From assembly GCA_020437105.1 (NCBI GenBank), contig JAGQWR010000039.1, positions 18,963 through 82,962 on the forward strand: a stretch of 64,000 nt of DNA. Direction: 5' to 3'. How positions within the stretch are numbered: position 1 is the stretch's first letter; each line of letters starts with the position of its first letter. A program made the translations under genes and the position numbers. Below are positions 45,683-52,370 of this stretch, in pieces. This DNA comes from Saprospiraceae bacterium. GTDB taxonomy: Bacteria; Bacteroidota; Bacteroidia; Chitinophagales; Saprospiraceae. The notes under the pieces were generated by a model. It was not told where the DNA came from. It searched no databases and worked only from the letters and a program-made list of their open reading frames with translations.

Positions 45683-46448
45683 TGCTAATTACTTTGATGC
45701 GGATGGTGCCATCTTCGCTTTCATGGCCGTCGCCACCGTACATTTTTTCCATTTCCTCCATACGTTCCCGCATAATCACCTCAAATTCTTCCTGGCTTAC
45801 TTTTTTGCCTTTTTCCGGACGTACGATTTCATTGTCGTAATTAGCAAAGTCAATTTCTTCTGCTGTGATATTGATTTTCTCGTCTCCATTATCCGTGGAA
45901 ACGGCCAAAATCGCACCCGGTAATCCGTAAAATTCGCCCGGGCCTATTGAGAAAGGGATTTGGGGAGAGAACCAGGCTGTAAATACGGTGCTATCCATTT
46001 CGATACTGGCTTCCTGGCATTGATAGCCCAGAATTTCGCGGGTATTGGGCAGGATTTTCCACTGCATATTTTGTCTTTCCCCGACTACCAGAAATTTTTT
46101 ACCCATCATATCTTCTGCGCGGAGCACCAGTTTTTCGGGTCTGTTGATGTAGGTTTCAGCGCCTTCTCCCATGTTGATATTAATCTGAAATCCGCCGTCG
46201 CCTTCCTCAAAAGGGTTTTCCTCTGCGGTTTCCACCTTCGGACTTGCCTTATAAAAACTGGCCTCTGCGTTGTAAAACAGATCCATATAGGTACTCTGCT
46301 CAGAGGGCATCATTTCAGCATATTGTTGCATTTCGGGTGGCAGTTCGATGGTAAAATCGATGTGTTCATTGTACACGATTTTTCCCTGCTCCTGCGCTTT
46401 CGCGAATAAGGGAATCAATAGGAATGCGAGTGCGAATGCATTTTTCAT
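45675..46448 (-). CDS. GLPGLI family protein
   Basis: About 257 residues from the ATG at 46448, which starts a clear signal peptide (MKNAFALAFLLIPLFAKAQ). A frame extending upstream to 46517 runs through a palindromic repeat and is not used. The family motif is present as GPGEFYGLPGAILAVSTDNGDEKINITAEEIDF, preceded by a typical Cys/Trp segment (LGYQCQEASIEMDSTVFTAWFSPQIPFSIGP). GLPGLI proteins are exported Bacteroidota proteins of unknown function, very often next to outer-membrane beta-barrel proteins, as here (8-nt overlap). A role in receptor assembly or metal or ligand handling is only inference. Confidence 0.88.
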   Translation of the reverse strand: MKNAFALAFLLIPLFAKAQEQGKIVYNEHIDFTIELPPEMQQYAEMMPSEQSTYMDLFYNAEASFYKASPKVETAEENPFEEGDGGFQININMGEGAETYINRPEKLVLRAEDMMGKKFLVVGERQNMQWKILPNTREILGYQCQEASIEMDSTVFTAWFSPQIPFSIGPGEFYGLPGAILAVSTDNGDEKINITAEEIDFANYDNEIVRPEKGKKVSQEEFEVIMRERMEEMEKMYGGDGHESEDGTIRIKVISND

Positions 46449-46483
46449 AATCTGAATTTTGGATGATTTTAAACGTTTAATTC

Positions 46484-46528
46484 GACCTGACAGGTTGCCG
46501 ACCTGACAGGTTGGCAACCTGTCAGGTC
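46484..46528. repeat. Cluster of three ACCTGACAGGT palindromes
   Basis: Two direct copies of GACCTGACAGGTTG (46484-46497, 46500-46513) and one inverted copy (46515-46528). The last two make a perfect 14-bp inverted repeat around one base. ACCTGACAGGT is itself palindromic. The cluster lies in the spacer between the GLPGLI operon and the divergent histidine kinase. I believe similar palindromes recur in intergenic DNA of other Bacteroidota, but that cannot be checked here. Confidence 0.75.
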
Positions 46529-46571
46529 CCCTTTGGTCGGAAGCAAATGTAGGCTACCCGGCAGCCAGTCC

Positions 46572-46609
46572 AGGTTAACGCATCGCTCTATAAGGTTAAA
46601 AAAGGTTAA
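46572..46609 (+). promoter_or_regulatory. Phased AGGTTAA direct repeats, candidate OmpR-type operator
   Basis: AGGTTAA occurs at 46572-46578, 46593-46599 and 46603-46609. The intervals are 21 and 10 bp, so all three face the same side of the helix, as in PhoB/OmpR-type direct-repeat sites. They lie 43-80 bp before the histidine kinase ATG and 125-160 bp before the divergent GLPGLI start. The adjacent response regulator is of the OmpR type and is the obvious candidate ligand. Confidence 0.5.
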
Positions 46610-46651
46610 TAGAACCCGGAACTTAGCCCGGCAGGGTGTAATTTTGATTTC

Positions 46652-47971
46652 ATGAAAATGCCGCTCAAGTCTTCCAACTTATTAGTGGGCCTCAATATGG
46701 CCTTGCTGGGGCTTTTCCTTGTATTCTGGCTTTACAGCGAATATCAGGATGAAAAAAAAGCGCTGGAGCAGGAAGCCGGACTCCAGATTGCCGAGCAGGT
46801 TATTTTATTGGGCGGTATGGACCTCGATTCCATCCTGCATGATTTAAAAGTATACCGATCAGATTCTACAATCTCTATTGAGGCTACCGGAAGAGGCCGA
46901 GGCTATTTTATTGACATGGACACTCTTGGGCATCTCAGGCCCCCGCACGAGCTCGACGGGCAGCATAAAAGACTACTCGGACACATCGAAAAAAGCAGTC
47001 CGGAAGCCTCCTGGTATAAGCAGCAGGAAATTGATTCCAGGGACTCGCTGACTGCCAGTTATCAGATTGTCATCCGGAATGACCTGGATACCGAAAAAGG
47101 AGATTCTTTGTGGCTTTCCTCCGAACTGCAAGCCAATTACCTTCAGGCTACGGAGGGTATGCCCTGGCAGGCTTTTAAAAATATTACGCCTCAAATCCTG
47201 TTTGCATTGCTGCTGTTTGCCCTGTCAGTACTGGCCACTTATTCGCTTCGAAAAAGCCATCAGGAACGTCAGCTCGCCTTGCAAAGCAGAAACAACATGA
47301 TCAGCAATATCACGCACGAGCTGAAGACACCTGTTTCTACTATCGGGGTAGCCCTGGAAGCTATTCAGGATTTTGATATTAAATCCGATGCCGTAAAAAC
47401 ACAAGCCTATATCCAGACCTCCCGTCAGGAACTGCTCCGCTTATCCGGGCTGATTGATCAAATTTTGCAATTTGGCCAAATAGATCAGGGCAGAGAAAAT
47501 TTTGTTTTCCAGGAGGAGCAAATAGCACCCCTGATGCAGGAAGCTGTAGAGACGATGCAAGTCCAGGCCGAAGCCCGACATTCAACAATTACCCTGGATC
47601 TACCCGATTTGATGTGGACCCTTCAAGCAGACCGGGTACATCTAAAAAATGCATTTGTCAATCTGATCGACAACAGTTTAAAATACTGTCCGGAAGAAGC
47701 CAGCATTCACGTAAGTGCCCAAAAAGAAAATGGCCAATTTAGGTTCGACATCACAGATGATGGCCCCGGTATTCCCAAAAAATATCAGGACAAGGTCTTT
47801 GAACGGTTTTTCCGGATTCCATCCGGAGACAGGCACAATGTTAAGGGCTACGGACTCGGACTAAGCTATGTATCAGAAATTGTACACGCCCATGGGGGTA
47901 CCCTGGAATTAAAAAGTAAGGAAGGATTTGGTACCAGTATTCGAATAAACATCCCCGTTACCAATGGCTAA
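46652..47971 (+). CDS. Sensor histidine kinase
   Basis: 439 residues. Transmembrane segment near the N-terminus (LLVGLNMALLGLFLVFWLYS), a periplasmic sensor of about 140 residues, and a second transmembrane segment (ILFALLLFALSVLATYSL, near 182-200). Then the HisKA domain with H222 in NMISNITHELKTPVSTIG and the HATPase_c domain with NSLKYCPE (N box), DDGPGIPKK (G1) and GYGLGLSYV (G2). It is a classical EnvZ/PhoR-type kinase. The response-regulator gene overlaps its end by 8 nt. A TAATTTTG octamer ends 5 nt before the ATG, which would imply a very short or absent leader. An in-frame ATG follows at 46658. Confidence 0.94.
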   Translation: MKMPLKSSNLLVGLNMALLGLFLVFWLYSEYQDEKKALEQEAGLQIAEQVILLGGMDLDSILHDLKVYRSDSTISIEATGRGRGYFIDMDTLGHLRPPHELDGQHKRLLGHIEKSSPEASWYKQQEIDSRDSLTASYQIVIRNDLDTEKGDSLWLSSELQANYLQATEGMPWQAFKNITPQILFALLLFALSVLATYSLRKSHQERQLALQSRNNMISNITHELKTPVSTIGVALEAIQDFDIKSDAVKTQAYIQTSRQELLRLSGLIDQILQFGQIDQGRENFVFQEEQIAPLMQEAVETMQVQAEARHSTITLDLPDLMWTLQADRVHLKNAFVNLIDNSLKYCPEEASIHVSAQKENGQFRFDITDDGPGIPKKYQDKVFERFFRIPSGDRHNVKGYGLGLSYVSEIVHAHGGTLELKSKEGFGTSIRINIPVTNG

Positions 47972-48656
47972 GATCAAACTGCTATACGTAGAAGATGAAC
48001 TCGCTCTGGCCAATATCGTAAAGGATGTGCTGGAAGATCGGGGCTATGAAGTACTATTGATCAGCGACGGTGCCAAAGTTATTCCGGCGTTGGATTGGTT
48101 TCAGCCGGAAATCTGTATTCTCGACATCATGCTTCCTAATATTGATGGTTATGCGCTCGGACAGGAATTAACAAAACGAATACCCGACACGCCTATCATT
48201 TTCCTTTCGGCAAAAAACCTGCCGGCAGATGTTATTAAAGGATTTAAAAACGGGGGAAGCGATTATATGCGAAAACCCTTTAGTATTGAAGAGTTATTGG
48301 TCCGGATCGAAAATCAGTTGGGCATCAAAAAAGCAGCACCTCCGGCAGAAAAACAAAAAAATGAAATTCGATTTGGGGCTTATACTTTTTACCCCAACAA
48401 ATTGCTCCTTTCCTACAAGCAGGAAGAACGCCGGCTAACCTATCGCGAAGCTGAGTTGCTGAGCTTTTTTGCCAATCACAAAAACGGGATCATTGAAAAG
48501 AAAGACTTATTGCTAAAAGTCTGGGGCGACGACAATCTCTACAATGCCCGAAATCTGGATGTATATATCGCCCGGGCAAGAGAACTTTTCTCCCAGGACC
48601 CCAAAGTAGAAATAATCACCCTCCGCGGACTTGGTTACCGATTTAATGTAGAGTGA
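47964..48656 (+). CDS. OmpR-family response regulator
   Basis: 230 residues. Receiver domain (E-D at 10-11, phospho-Asp D54 in ICILDIMLPNIDG, Lys in MRKPF) and C-terminal winged helix (LTYREAELLSFFANHKNGIIEKKDLLLKVWGDDNLYNARNLDVYIARARELF...ITLRGLGYRFNVE). It is the cognate partner of the overlapping histidine kinase. The likely targets are its own operon and the divergent GLPGLI/outer-membrane receptor operon, through the AGGTTAA repeats in the shared spacer. Confidence 0.95.
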   Translation: MAKIKLLYVEDELALANIVKDVLEDRGYEVLLISDGAKVIPALDWFQPEICILDIMLPNIDGYALGQELTKRIPDTPIIFLSAKNLPADVIKGFKNGGSDYMRKPFSIEELLVRIENQLGIKKAAPPAEKQKNEIRFGAYTFYPNKLLLSYKQEERRLTYREAELLSFFANHKNGIIEKKDLLLKVWGDDNLYNARNLDVYIARARELFSQDPKVEIITLRGLGYRFNVE

Positions 48657-48884
48657 GTGTGAGTGTGAGTTTGAGTTTGAGAGTTTAGGGCTGCGCCCAG
48701 TCGAGGGTCTAAAGTCTAAGGTCGAGGACTTACGCTTCAAACGCGTTAACCCTTCGCGCAGCGAACACAATCTCCCCAATCAGCACAGCTGATCCTCCCC
48801 GCGCAGCCGAAGGCGAGCACTCCCCACGACGGGAAGCGGAGGATACCCGAGGTAGTTTGGGTGTGAGTTTGAGTGTGAGTGTGG
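48654..48884. repeat. Degenerate GTGAGT/TTGAGT microsatellite tracts flanking a short insert
   Basis: Hexamer-like repeats (GTGAGT, TTGAGT) begin at the stop codon of the response regulator (48654-48687) and reappear at about 48861-48884. Between them is about 170 bp of GC-rich sequence with short motifs such as GTCTAAAGTCTAAGGTC and GCGCAGCGAA. No coding frame or RNA gene was recognised. The spacer runs on to the Sel1-repeat gene stop at 48954, and no clear terminator was found. Confidence 0.6.
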
Positions 48885-48953
48885 AAAACCGAGACCCGCA
48901 ACTTTAAACTAGATCATAAAAAAACTGTATAAATCATAGGGCAACTTTCCCAT

Positions 48954-50342
48954 CTACCAGCTATAACCCAACTCCCTCAAAATTTGCTGTGCACCTTCAT
49001 GACCGTTATTTGCAGCCTTACGGAGTAAATTCCCGGCTACCGCATCATCTCGTTCTACACCTTTTCCTTTAAAATACATCAGACCTAAATTATACTGCGC
49101 TGTTGCGAATCCAAAATTGGAGGCCTTGGAAAACCACATAAAAGCGTCTTTGTCATTTTGTTCCACTACAACACCTCGTGCATACATGCTGCCTAAATTC
49201 GTTTGAGCCTGCACGATGCCTTTTCGAGCTGCACTGGTGTACCATTCAACTGCTTTTTGCTGGTCTTTTGGTACGCCAATGCCCTGATCATACATGATTG
49301 CTAAATTTAATTGTGCCGGACCATAATGCTGGTCGGCAGATCTTTGATACCACTCTGCAGCCTGGGGAATATCTTTATCCACGCCCCACCCATACTCATA
49401 CATATTTCCAAGATTATGCTGCGCAATCGGGTCACCGGAAATAGCCTTCCGAATAATTAATTCGACCACATTGGGGTAGTTTTGAATGGTTGCTTCATTC
49501 ACAAGCACCATTACTCCCAGTGTTGCAATAGCAAAGGGGTCGTTTTGTGCGACAGCCTTTTGGTACCATTCAACGGATCGATCGTTGTCCTGCATAACAC
49601 CTTTCCCATAGCGGCATAAAACCCCCATGCTATACTGGGCAAGTGCATGACCCTGATCCGCCGCATTGCGATACCATTTGGCCGCTTGTAGCGCATCTAC
49701 ATCACCTGTACCCATATCATATCGAAAACCCAGTAAATATTGAGCTTCTTTATTTCCTTTCTCCGCACTTTTGGTACACCATACAAATGACTGACTCAGA
49801 TCCTTCTCAATTCCGGAGCCGAAATAAAGCATTCGAGCCAGGTCGGCTTGCGCTTGTGCATGCCCCTGGTTGGCTGCCAGGAGATACCATTCTGCCGCCT
49901 TTGCCGGATCCGCCTTCATACCCCAGGCATTTTCGTTCATGACGCCCAAATTGTACTGCGCTTGTGCATTGCCCTGGTCTGCTGCTTTGCGATACCAGGT
50001 GGCAGCAGCTTCATAATTATCCAGAATAAATTCGAAGTTGCCTCTTGTCAAATCATCCGGAGATTTTGCCAGTTGTGCATTTACCTCGTCCTCCAGTTCT
50101 TTATAGGTACGGCCAATGGCTTGTACAATCCGGCTATTACAATCCATGACACTTGGATATCGCATGCAAACTTGTCTTAAATCAAAAACCTGCTGATACA
50201 AATCCTGAATTTGTACCGCAGCCGTTTCGTTTTGATCTGCGGTTTCTTCGCCTTTCGGCGGATTGGCACAAAAGCTAAACAGTAGCAGAAAACAAGTGAC
50301 AAAAATTCCCGAAGTGGCCGTGCGTGCAAACTTATTTATCAT
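48954..50342 (-). CDS. Sel1-repeat lipoprotein
   Basis: About 462 residues from the ATG at 50342 (an earlier ATG at 50393 adds a charged extension before the signal sequence and is not preferred). The signal sequence SGIFVTCFLLLFSFCANPP ends in a lipobox with Cys. Then follow about nine or ten Sel1-like helical repeats of 36 residues (for example KAAEWYLLAANQGHAQAQADLARMLYFGSGIEKD, AAEWYQRSADQHYGPAQLNLAIMYDQGIGVPKD). Such alpha/alpha solenoids mediate protein-protein contacts. The target and pathway are unknown. It stands alone, with repeat-rich DNA on its downstream side. Confidence 0.9.
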   Translation of the reverse strand: MINKFARTATSGIFVTCFLLLFSFCANPPKGEETADQNETAAVQIQDLYQQVFDLRQVCMRYPSVMDCNSRIVQAIGRTYKELEDEVNAQLAKSPDDLTRGNFEFILDNYEAAATWYRKAADQGNAQAQYNLGVMNENAWGMKADPAKAAEWYLLAANQGHAQAQADLARMLYFGSGIEKDLSQSFVWCTKSAEKGNKEAQYLLGFRYDMGTGDVDALQAAKWYRNAADQGHALAQYSMGVLCRYGKGVMQDNDRSVEWYQKAVAQNDPFAIATLGVMVLVNEATIQNYPNVVELIIRKAISGDPIAQHNLGNMYEYGWGVDKDIPQAAEWYQRSADQHYGPAQLNLAIMYDQGIGVPKDQQKAVEWYTSAARKGIVQAQTNLGSMYARGVVVEQNDKDAFMWFSKASNFGFATAQYNLGLMYFKGKGVERDDAVAGNLLRKAANNGHEGAQQILRELGYSW

Positions 50343-50393
50343 TGTTTTATCTTTTTTATCTATGCTGCTTTTTAAAGAAGCCTGTTTCAACAT

Positions 50394-50656
50394 ACAAATA
50401 AACCTAATTTAATTTTGTTGGAGAAGGATGGCGGTAAAGTGTATGTCAAAAACAAGATTAGTTGATTATTCCCTGGCTTCAAAACGATTGGGCAACTTGC
50501 CACTTTGCCTTGTTCTACCATTTAAGGCACCATTCATCTGCCAAAACCATTGAGGACCGAGATCTTCTCTTCTGCTGTCGATGCGTGCGGCAATAAGTTT
50601 GTCTGAACAATCTCTTTCGAAAAAATCATTTCATAAAGCGGAAGGGGAAACACGAC
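50394..50656. other. Spacer with short open frames, possible gene remnant
   Basis: Between the Sel1 lipoprotein and the acyltransferase genes (both minus strand). Minus-strand positions 50633-50466 hold a 54-codon frame without a start codon (ending ...GKLPNRFEARE), bounded by stops. An overlapping frame of 31 codons starts with ATG at 50629 and stops at 50534. Either could be a remnant or chance; neither was recognised. The Sel1 gene promoter should also lie here. Confidence 0.2.
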
Positions 50657-51937
50657 CTAAAAAGACGCTTCTGGTTTGCTGATTTCCTCCAGTGTCTGCC
50701 GTACTTCCTGTACCAATTGTGCTGCGTGGGTAGCAGACATTTCTGCAGGCAAATACGTAAAATCCAGTCCAATGGAGCCATGCAGTATTTTACCAAAAGC
50801 AGAAAACTGTGGCCCGAATCTATTATTAGTAATGTATGTACTAACATCACGTAGTTCTATAGAACCATAATGCCGATCGAGCTCAAGCTTCCCCATAAAG
50901 CTGAGTGCAGAAATCCCCAGACGCATATTCTTTCCTTTTAAGGCCATCCCTACCAGGCGTTTACTAAGCTTAGCCATAATCTGTATCTCCTGATTTCGCA
51001 ATGCCTGCATCAGCGCTCCCCGTATCGCCGACGCAAGCGCCCAAATAGGTTGATCTGACCGGGCTGCCACCGATAAACGTAGCATTGAGATATAGCAGCC
51101 TAATTCAGCATCCGGAACAGCCGGACTGTAATATGGACGGAGGTCAACAAAAGAGAGTACGCGAGCTAATTGTTTTGCCTTTTTGACGGGGTAGTTCCGG
51201 ATCAATGCCAAAGTAATTGCCGCCAGCAGCACACTATTCAAGCTGTGCCCTTTCCTGCCAATATTTACCTGAAGTGCCCGGGAGACTGTCGGAGAAAGCC
51301 GCAGACTTAGCAGCGCATTCTCCGATTTTTTGGGAATGGGTGCATAAAAACCACGCCGTAAATATCGAACACCTTCCACTAGTTGCCTTCGCGAAAAAAG
51401 CAAATAACTGCGCAACCCAGGACTCGGTTTCAAGGTTGATCCGTAATCAGGACTTATGCTGGTTGCAGGTACATCCCCACTCGTGCGCGTTAGAAATTCA
51501 TGCAGGATCAGCCTGGCGGACTTACTATCCATGATCGCATGATGAAACGTTACCAGGAGTTCACAGTCCATTTCGGAAGAAGACCGGACAAACGTGCATT
51601 TCATCAAAGGCCCTGAACGGTCGAAGGTGGTATTGACCAGACCGGATGCCTCTGACAACCAGGTTTCATCCTGCGAACGTTCCACAACTACCAGTGAGAT
51701 CGGAGGTACAGGATGCAATTCCTCAAAGTAAAAGTTGCCCGACTTTCTACCAATTTGTGCCCGAAGAAGTGGAAACCGACTCTGGAGTTGCTCCAGCGCT
51801 AATCGGACTGCGGCGACTTCCGGGCGAGTAGTCAGGTGAAGCACGCAAACCACACAAAGCGGCATCGCGTCATTGGATATAGTAAAAGCCTCCTCCATAG
51901 GACGAAGGCGTCGAATGTAACCTGTGGTATTAGCCAT
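50657..51937 (-). CDS. Condensation-domain/PapA-type acyltransferase
   Basis: 426 residues. Chloramphenicol-acetyltransferase-like/condensation superfamily: the catalytic HHxxxD motif is HHAIMDS at 132-138. A later FVDLRPYYSPAVPDAELGCYISML matches the structural motif seen in PapA5 and alcohol acetyltransferase-like members. Such enzymes join an acyl-CoA or carrier-bound acyl group to an alcohol or amine, as in wax, lipid or polyketide ester formation. The final Gly of the usual HHxxxDG is Ser here. No carrier protein, NRPS or PKS gene is nearby, so the substrates are unknown. It is isolated, about 300 bp from the duplicated tRNA-Cys end. Confidence 0.8.
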   Translation of the reverse strand: MANTTGYIRRLRPMEEAFTISNDAMPLCVVCVLHLTTRPEVAAVRLALEQLQSRFPLLRAQIGRKSGNFYFEELHPVPPISLVVVERSQDETWLSEASGLVNTTFDRSGPLMKCTFVRSSSEMDCELLVTFHHAIMDSKSARLILHEFLTRTSGDVPATSISPDYGSTLKPSPGLRSYLLFSRRQLVEGVRYLRRGFYAPIPKKSENALLSLRLSPTVSRALQVNIGRKGHSLNSVLLAAITLALIRNYPVKKAKQLARVLSFVDLRPYYSPAVPDAELGCYISMLRLSVAARSDQPIWALASAIRGALMQALRNQEIQIMAKLSKRLVGMALKGKNMRLGISALSFMGKLELDRHYGSIELRDVSTYITNNRFGPQFSAFGKILHGSIGLDFTYLPAEMSATHAAQLVQEVRQTLEEISKPEASF

Positions 51938-52024
51938 AATCCTTAAAAGTAGTCATTGTGAGAAAACTGCGCTACCAATAAAAGGATCCGGGAGGCGGGC
52001 AAAAAAAAACAAGCTTCTCAAAAC

Positions 52025-52060
52025 AAAAAAAGCCCTCCCGCAACGCGGAAGAGCTTTTTC
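52025..52060 (-). terminator. Duplicated terminator hairpin (distal copy)
   Basis: AGCTCTTCCGC / GCGGGAGGGCT stem followed by seven T on the minus strand; same hairpin as the tRNA-proximal copy, with two base changes that still allow pairing. Confidence 0.65.
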
Positions 52061-52080
52061 GTGGAGGTCGGGAGCGGATT
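52026..52080. repeat. Second copy of tRNA-Cys 3' end plus terminator
   Basis: 55 bp identical at 53 positions to 52197-52251. It contains the last 19-20 nt of the tRNA gene including CCA, then the downstream hairpin and T-run. The rest of the tRNA is absent here (sequence diverges after GGAGCGGATT). Offset between copies is 171 bp. This looks like an attachment-site-type duplication. Confidence 0.8.
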
Positions 52081-52140
52081 ACCTCCGGTGATCCGGAAGG
52101 AGGGGGCCAGCAACATCAAAAGCTGCTCACTTCGTTCGAC

Positions 52141-52202
52141 TTTTTTCATATAGAAATAGAGCAAAATAACTAGTTCTTCTGCTCTATTTCTATATGAAAA
52201 AA
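52141..52202. repeat. Perfect 22-bp inverted repeat
   Basis: Arms 52141-52162 and 52181-52202 are exact reverse complements, separated by 18 nt. The outer six T/A pairs overlap the T-run of the tRNA terminator. It lies between the two copies of the tRNA-Cys end. Confidence 0.85.
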
Positions 52203-52231
52203 GCCCTTCCGCAATGCGGAAGAGCTTTTTC
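52197..52231 (-). terminator. tRNA-Cys terminator
   Basis: Stem AGCTCTTCCGC / GCGGAAGGGCT with a 3-nt loop and six T, starting right after the tRNA 3' end on the minus strand. Confidence 0.75.
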
Positions 52232-52232
52232 G

Positions 52233-52306
52233 TGGAGGTCGGGAGCGGATTCGAACCGCCGTACGAGGTTTTGCAGACCACTGCCTAGCCGCTCGGCCAC
52301 CCGACC
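52233..52306 (-). tRNA. tRNA-Cys (GCA)
   Basis: 74 nt including an encoded CCA. Acceptor stem GGTCGGG/CCCGACC with discriminator T; D-arm GCCGAGCGGCTAGGC; anticodon loop CTGCAAA giving anticodon GCA; T-loop GGTTCGAATCC. It lies 65 bp downstream of the T9SS type B gene on the same strand and is followed by a terminator. Its 3' end is repeated at 52026-52080. Confidence 0.95.
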
Positions 52307-52370
52307 ATTCCGTTAAACGGATCGCAAATATAAATACTTTTTCGGAACGGCGCCCGAATGCTGAAAAAAA

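Noticed and set aside
46449..46517. Upstream extension of the GLPGLI gene to 46517
   Set aside because: It would put 23 residues translated from palindromic repeats before a perfect signal peptide; the ATG at 46448 is the better start.
50657..51937. Part of an NRPS/PKS cluster
   Set aside because: A single condensation-like domain with no carrier, adenylation or ketosynthase genes in the window.
52018..52281. 87-codon minus-strand frame with an internal repeat (NPLPTSTKKLFR twice)
   Set aside because: The repeat is the translated tRNA-Cys 3' end and its duplicate; this is tRNA and terminator sequence, not a protein gene.
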